DNA of 38,288 bases from Methylobacterium sp. Leaf125 (GTDB lineage Bacteria > Pseudomonadota > Alphaproteobacteria > Rhizobiales > Beijerinckiaceae). Shown here piece after piece: positions 35,171 through 38,288 of the stretch. The stretch's first letter is position 1. Every line of letters begins with the position of its first letter. The notes under the pieces are model-generated. The model saw only the letters and a program-made list of their open reading frames with translations, had not been told where the DNA came from and made no database searches. The translations under genes were made by a program, and so were the position numbers. The DNA is taken from positions 1 to 38,288 of the forward strand of contig NZ_LMNU01000048.1 in NCBI RefSeq assembly GCF_001423085.1, read 5' to 3'.

Positions 35171-35710
35171 ATGATCCGCGCCACGAAAGTCCTGCGCCGC
35201 GACGCCCTCTCCGGCGAGATCGTCGACCGCATCGTCCTCGACCACGGCGACCGGCATCGCCGGCGCATGGCCATGCGCACGGTGGGCGGCCTGTCCTTCC
35301 TCCTCGACCTGCCGGAGCCCGCGATCCTCGACGACGGCGACGCCCTGGTGCTGCAGGATGGGCGGCTGGTCTGGGTTGAGGCCGCGCCGGAGCCGTTGCT
35401 GGAGATCCGCGCCCCCGACGACCACGCCCTGAAGCGCCTGATCTGGCACATCGGCAACCGGCACATCCCGGCCGAGATCGGGGCCGACGCGGTCTATATC
35501 GCCTTCGACCACGTGCTCGCCGAGATGGTGCGGGGTTTGGGCGGCAGCGCCGAGGCGGTGGAGCGCCCGTTCCGGCCGGAGGGCGGCGCCTATGCGGGCG
35601 AGGCCGCGAGCCAGCACCATCACGGCCACCACCATCACGGCCATTCGCACGACGACCCCGCGCACCCCCACGACGGCCATCGCCACGACCCCGCGCACCC
35701 TCATGATTGA
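35171..35710 (+). CDS. ureE: UreE, urease nickel metallochaperone
   Basis: 179 aa. The N-terminal beta domain (IRATKVLRRDALSGEIVDRI, RRRMAMRTVGGLSFLLDLPEP) is followed by the metal-binding domain (LKRLIWHIGNRHIPAEIGADAVYI, with the conserved GNRH and DHVLAEMVRGLG). The C-terminal 32 residues are extremely His-rich (HHHGHHHHGHSHDDPAHPHD and onward), giving high nickel-binding capacity. It passes Ni to the UreDFG complex. No clear ribosome site is seen before ATG 35171, so it may rely on upstream translation. Its last eight bases overlap ureF. Confidence 0.93.
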   Translation: MIRATKVLRRDALSGEIVDRIVLDHGDRHRRRMAMRTVGGLSFLLDLPEPAILDDGDALVLQDGRLVWVEAAPEPLLEIRAPDDHALKRLIWHIGNRHIPAEIGADAVYIAFDHVLAEMVRGLGGSAEAVERPFRPEGGAYAGEAASQHHHGHHHHGHSHDDPAHPHDGHRHDPAHPHD

Positions 35711-36377
35711 GGCCCTGCGCCTGATGGCGTGGCTGTCGCCGGGCTATCCGGTGGGCGCCTATGCCTACTCGCACGGGCTCGAAGGGGCGGTGGAGAGCGG
35801 CGAGGTCGGCGGCGAGGCCTCGCTCACGGACTGGCTCGCCGACGTGCTCGCGCACGGCTCGGGCCGCAACGACCTCATCCTTCTCAGCCAAGCCCATGCG
35901 GCGGCGCTGGCCGGGGATGCGCGGACGCTGGCCGAGCTCAACGACCTCACCCTCGCCCTGGCCCCCTCGCGCGAGCTGCACCTGGAGACGAGCCAGCAGG
36001 GCCGCAGCTTCCTCGACGCCACCGTGGCGGCCTGGGGCACCCCTGATCTCGACCGCCTCGCCGCCACCCTCGACGGGGCGGTGGCCTACCCGGTGGCCGT
36101 CGGCCTCGCGGCCGGTGCCCACCGGATGGCCCTGGCCCCGGTGCTCGCCGGCTTCGGCCTCGCCTTCCTGCAGAACCTCGTCTCGGCGGCCCTGCGCTGC
36201 GCACCCATCGGCCAGAGCGCGGGCACCCGGATCATCGCCGCGCTGACGCCGCGGGTGACGGCGCTCGCCGCGACGATCCCGGCCCTCGGGCGCGACGATC
36301 TCGGCAGCGCCACCCTGAACCTCGACCTCGGCTCGTTCCGGCACGAGACCCAGTATTCCCGGATCTTCCGCTCCTGA
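35703..36377 (+). CDS. ureF: UreF, urease accessory protein
   Basis: 224 aa all-helical protein with MAWLSPGYPVGAYAYSHGLE, the normal UreF start, then VLAHGSGRNDLILLSQAHAAA, SRELHLETSQQGRSF, YPVAVGLAAGAHRM and FLQNLVSAALRCAPIGQSAGTRII. UreF, with UreD and UreG, loads nickel and CO2 into urease. ATG 35703 overlaps the His-rich end of ureE by eight bases. It ends DLGSFRHETQYSRIFRS, the conserved C-terminus of UreF. Confidence 0.95.
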   Translation: MIEALRLMAWLSPGYPVGAYAYSHGLEGAVESGEVGGEASLTDWLADVLAHGSGRNDLILLSQAHAAALAGDARTLAELNDLTLALAPSRELHLETSQQGRSFLDATVAAWGTPDLDRLAATLDGAVAYPVAVGLAAGAHRMALAPVLAGFGLAFLQNLVSAALRCAPIGQSAGTRIIAALTPRVTALAATIPALGRDDLGSATLNLDLGSFRHETQYSRIFRS

Positions 36378-36400
36378 GGACACCTCTTGAGGACCCTGCG

Positions 36401-37015
36401 ATGACCTCTCCCAACGGCCCCCTCCGCGTCGGCATCGGCGGCCCCGTCGGCTCCGGCAAGACCGCCCTAATGGAGCAGCTCTGCAAGCGCTTCCGCGACA
36501 CCTACGAAATCTGCGCGATCACCAACGACATCTACACCAAGGAGGATGCCCGCCTCCTTACCGTGGCCGGCGCCCTGCCGGAGGAGCGGATCATGGGCGT
36601 CGAAACCGGCGGCTGCCCGCACACGGCGATCCGCGAGGACGCCTCAATCAACCTCGCGGCGGTGGCGGAGATGCGTCGGCGCTTCCCGAAGCTCGACCTC
36701 ATCCTGATCGAGTCCGGTGGCGACAACCTCGCGGCCACCTTCTCGCCGGAGCTGGCCGACCTCACCCTCTACGTCATCGACGTGGCGGGGGGCGAGAAGA
36801 TCCCCCGCAAAGGCGGCCCCGGAATCACCCGCTCGGACCTTCTCATCGTCAACAAGACCGACCTCGCACCCCTGGTGGGCGCCGATCTCGGGATCATGGA
36901 ATCCGACACGAAGCGCATGCGCGGCGCCCGGCCCTACGTCTTCTCGTCCCTGCGCGACGGCCACGGGGCGGACGCCATCGCGCGCTTCGTGGTGGAGGCG
37001 GGCGGGCTGAGCTAG
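36401..37015 (+). CDS. ureG: UreG, urease accessory GTPase
   Basis: 204 aa. P-loop GGPVGSGKT (13-21), NDIYTKEDARLL, the metal-binding Cys-Pro-His (72-74) in GGCPHTAIRED, LIESGGDNLAATFSPEL and the GTP-specificity NKTDL are all present. UreG hydrolyses GTP to drive nickel insertion into UreC. GAGGA lies about eight bases before ATG, 23 bases after ureF. It is the last gene of the urease operon here; ureD, also needed by the maturation complex, is not in the window. Confidence 0.97.
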   Translation: MTSPNGPLRVGIGGPVGSGKTALMEQLCKRFRDTYEICAITNDIYTKEDARLLTVAGALPEERIMGVETGGCPHTAIREDASINLAAVAEMRRRFPKLDLILIESGGDNLAATFSPELADLTLYVIDVAGGEKIPRKGGPGITRSDLLIVNKTDLAPLVGADLGIMESDTKRMRGARPYVFSSLRDGHGADAIARFVVEAGGLS

Positions 37016-37046
37016 CCGGTCGCAGTCAGCTCCGCGCGAGCCCACC

Positions 37047-37079
37047 GGCCCTCACCGCGCGGCGCGGCCGGTCAGGGCC
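37047..37079. terminator. Hairpin between convergent ureG and cysC
   Basis: GGCCCTCACCG and CCGGTCAGGGCC form a stem of about 11 pairs with one mismatch. It lies 32 bases after the ureG stop and overlaps the last codons of cysC on the other strand. There is no U tract on either side, so intrinsic termination is uncertain, but the location fits a shared end point. Confidence 0.4.
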
Positions 37080-37668
37080 AGGCGCTGAGGCGCAGCAGCG
37101 CGTCCAGCAGGGGCTCTGCGGAGGCGGTGACGCAGCGGTTCTCGGTGGTGAGGATCAGCTCCGGGGCGTCCGGCGTCTCATAGGGGGCGGAGATCCCCGT
37201 GAAGTCCGGGATTTGGCCCGTGCGGGCGCGCCGGTAGAGGCCTTTGGGATCGCGGGTTTCGCAGACCGCCAGGGGCGTGCTGACGAACACTTCGAGGAAG
37301 GGCAGGTCCCGGGCGATGCGGCGGGCCTGGGCGCGCTCGGCGCGCAGGGGCGAGATCAGCGAGACCAGGACGATCAGGCCGGCCTCGGCCATGAGAGCGG
37401 CGGCTTCGGCGGTCCGGCGCACATTCTCGTCGCGATCCGCGGGACTGAATCCAAGATCGCGCGTGAGCCCGGTGCGCAGGTTGTCGCCATCGAGCAGCAT
37501 GGTGTGGCGGCCCTGCGCGGTGAGAGCCTGGTCGACGGCATTGGCGAGGCTCGACTTTCCGGAGCCCGACAGGCCCGTGAACCACGCGATGACCGGGCGT
37601 TGCCGAAGCTGGATCCAGCGATTCTCGCGGGGCTGAAGAACGTGCGGTGTCAGGTTCGTCGATGTCAT
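37072..37668 (-). CDS. cysC: Adenylylsulfate (APS) kinase
   Basis: 198 aa. P-loop FTGLSGSGKSS (about 30-40), LLDGDNLRTGLTRDLGFS, RDENVRRTAEAAALMAEAGL, the phospho-Ser region VSLISPLRAERAQAR and DPKGLYRRARTGQIPDFTGI are characteristic of CysC, which makes PAPS from APS and ATP. ATG 37668 has AAGG four bases upstream; the longer upstream frame is Arg/Pro-rich and was not used. No cysD, cysN or sulfotransferase gene is adjacent, so it stands alone at the end of the nitrogen locus and probably serves sulfation or sulfate assimilation. Confidence 0.93.
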   Translation of the reverse strand: MTSTNLTPHVLQPRENRWIQLRQRPVIAWFTGLSGSGKSSLANAVDQALTAQGRHTMLLDGDNLRTGLTRDLGFSPADRDENVRRTAEAAALMAEAGLIVLVSLISPLRAERAQARRIARDLPFLEVFVSTPLAVCETRDPKGLYRRARTGQIPDFTGISAPYETPDAPELILTTENRCVTASAEPLLDALLRLSAWP

Positions 37669-38178
37669 GCAGCCTTGCACTCGGCTCGGTTCTCCTCGAG
37701 GGCGCGTGTCACGCGCCGGGCTTGGGCCGGATCGCGGTTGCGCATCGACGCGTCGCGGCAACCGCGATGCCCCGTCGTCGGGGCGGCTCGGACGGCGCGC
37801 GGCGCGTCCTGCCACCCCTCGTGCCAGGAAGCCGCGTGACCGCGGCCCATGGCGTACTCCGGTGTGCGCGGGGGCCACCGGCGGCTGTCTCGGTCATGGG
37901 TCGTGACGGCGCCTCGCGGAGGGGACGCCGGACGGTTCGACCCTCATGGCCATCCGCGCCGGGGGATCGTCCGGGCTCGGCTCTGCGTGACGAACCTTGC
38001 CGGAACTTTGGCAGGGGTGGGGGCCGCTGTCACCCCCGACGGCCGGAACGGTCGGGTTCGAAACGCGCAGGTCCGGGTCCGGATTTGAACCCGAAACGAC
38101 GAAGGGCCCGGAACGCACCGGGCCCTTCCTTGTCCGTCTGTCCGTGGTCCGTCCGTTCGTAACGGCCTCCGGTGCCGC
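37669..38178. other. 510-base region between cysC and the chemotaxis receptor gene
   Basis: Only low-complexity Arg/Gly/Pro open frames cross it, on both strands, and none has a convincing ribosome site or domain. It should contain the cysC promoter near its left end. TCGGGTTC (38053-38060) and GAACCCGA (38087-38094) are inverted repeats, and a strong terminator follows at 38101-38128. I see no RNA gene. Confidence 0.5.
38101..38128 (-). terminator. Terminator hairpin after the chemotaxis receptor gene
   Basis: GAAGGGCCCGG pairs perfectly with CCGGGCCCTTC over 11 base pairs around a six-base loop. On the minus strand it lies about 50 bases after the receptor stop and is followed by GTCGTTT, a short T-rich run. 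The same GTCGTTT follows the terminator at 26180-26215. Confidence 0.75.
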
Positions 38179-38288
38179 TCAGGCGGCGTGCACGGTGGCC
38201 AGGAAGCGCTGGACCTCGGCGCTGAGATGCTCGGACTGGCGCGAGAGCTCCGAGGCGGCGCCCAGCACCTGGCTGGCGGCCGCGCCGG
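38179..38288 (-). CDS. Methyl-accepting chemotaxis protein, C-terminal tip (runs off the window)
   Basis: On the minus strand the last 36 codons read GAAASQVLGAASELSRQSEH, then LSAEVQRFLATVHAA and stop. This is the usual end of methyl-accepting chemotaxis receptors in Methylobacterium-like bacteria, the coiled-coil tail after the signalling domain (AASELSRQSEHLSAEVxRFLA). The sensing and signalling parts lie outside the window. The link to the nitrogen locus is only proximity. Confidence 0.82.
   Translation of the reverse strand, partial: GAAASQVLGAASELSRQSEHLSAEVQRFLATVHAA

Noticed and set aside
38053..38095. tRNA-like T-arm sequence (GGTTCAAATCC on the minus strand, GGTTCGAAAC on the plus strand)
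   Set aside because: No matching D-arm, anticodon arm or seven-base acceptor stem could be formed at the right distances, and one T-stem pair is mismatched.

Overview
The window is high-GC, tightly packed bacterial DNA with many 4-11 base gene overlaps. It reads as alphaproteobacterial and most like Methylobacterium or a close relative. Supporting signs are the fused urease gamma-beta subunit, the chemotaxis-receptor tail at the right edge, and the protein style throughout. The genus is inferred from protein resemblance; no database was searched.

Almost the whole window is a nitrogen-scavenging locus for nucleobases and ureides. Layout: (1) 1-97, start of an rfbC-like epimerase gene leaving the window, then a hypothetical gene. 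(2) 915-3824, minus strand, an amidase module (HpxZ/AtzH, AtzE/HpxY, HpxX/AtzG) plus a biuret-hydrolase-like cysteine hydrolase. (3) 4252-16182, plus strand, a 12-kb run from a sigma-54-type promoter: Tsx-like nucleoside porin, 8-oxoguanine/guanine deaminase, nucleoside/purine ABC importer (ATPase, two permeases, BMP-family binding protein) and xanthine dehydrogenase XdhA-XdhB-XdhC. (4) 16186-17723, minus strand, two tiny exported proteins and a fused OHCU decarboxylase/HIU hydrolase. (5) 17888-23045, genes without an obvious nitrogen role: a hypothetical, a GAF-PAS-PAS-GGDEF-EAL protein and an exported alpha/beta hydrolase. (6) 23167-25480, a second sigma-54-type promoter, an NCS2 purine/urate permease and urate oxidase, followed by a third tiny exported protein. 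(7) 26332-32172, minus strand, puuE-rutR-rutA-rutB-rutC-rutD-rutF (allantoinase, regulator, pyrimidine-ring catabolism). (8) 32379-37015, plus strand, ureAB-ureC-(DUF29-like gene)-ureE-ureF-ureG. (9) cysC and the 3' tip of a chemotaxis receptor gene.

Together these genes give purine uptake, deamination and oxidation to urate, urate to HIU to OHCU to allantoin, and allantoin to allantoate. A parallel Rut pathway opens uracil, and urease releases ammonia. Not in the window are allantoate/ureidoglycolate enzymes, ureD, rutE and rutG. The most novel points are: (a) two near-consensus sigma-54 promoters, plus a shared 14-base element in front of two more nitrogen genes; (b) the Hpx/Atz amidase module paired with a BiuH-like hydrolase in a purine locus; (c) a family of three very small exported proteins sharing an APAG/APGG motif; (d) an internally deleted DUF29 protein inside the urease operon; and (e) short tandem repeats at the rut operon.
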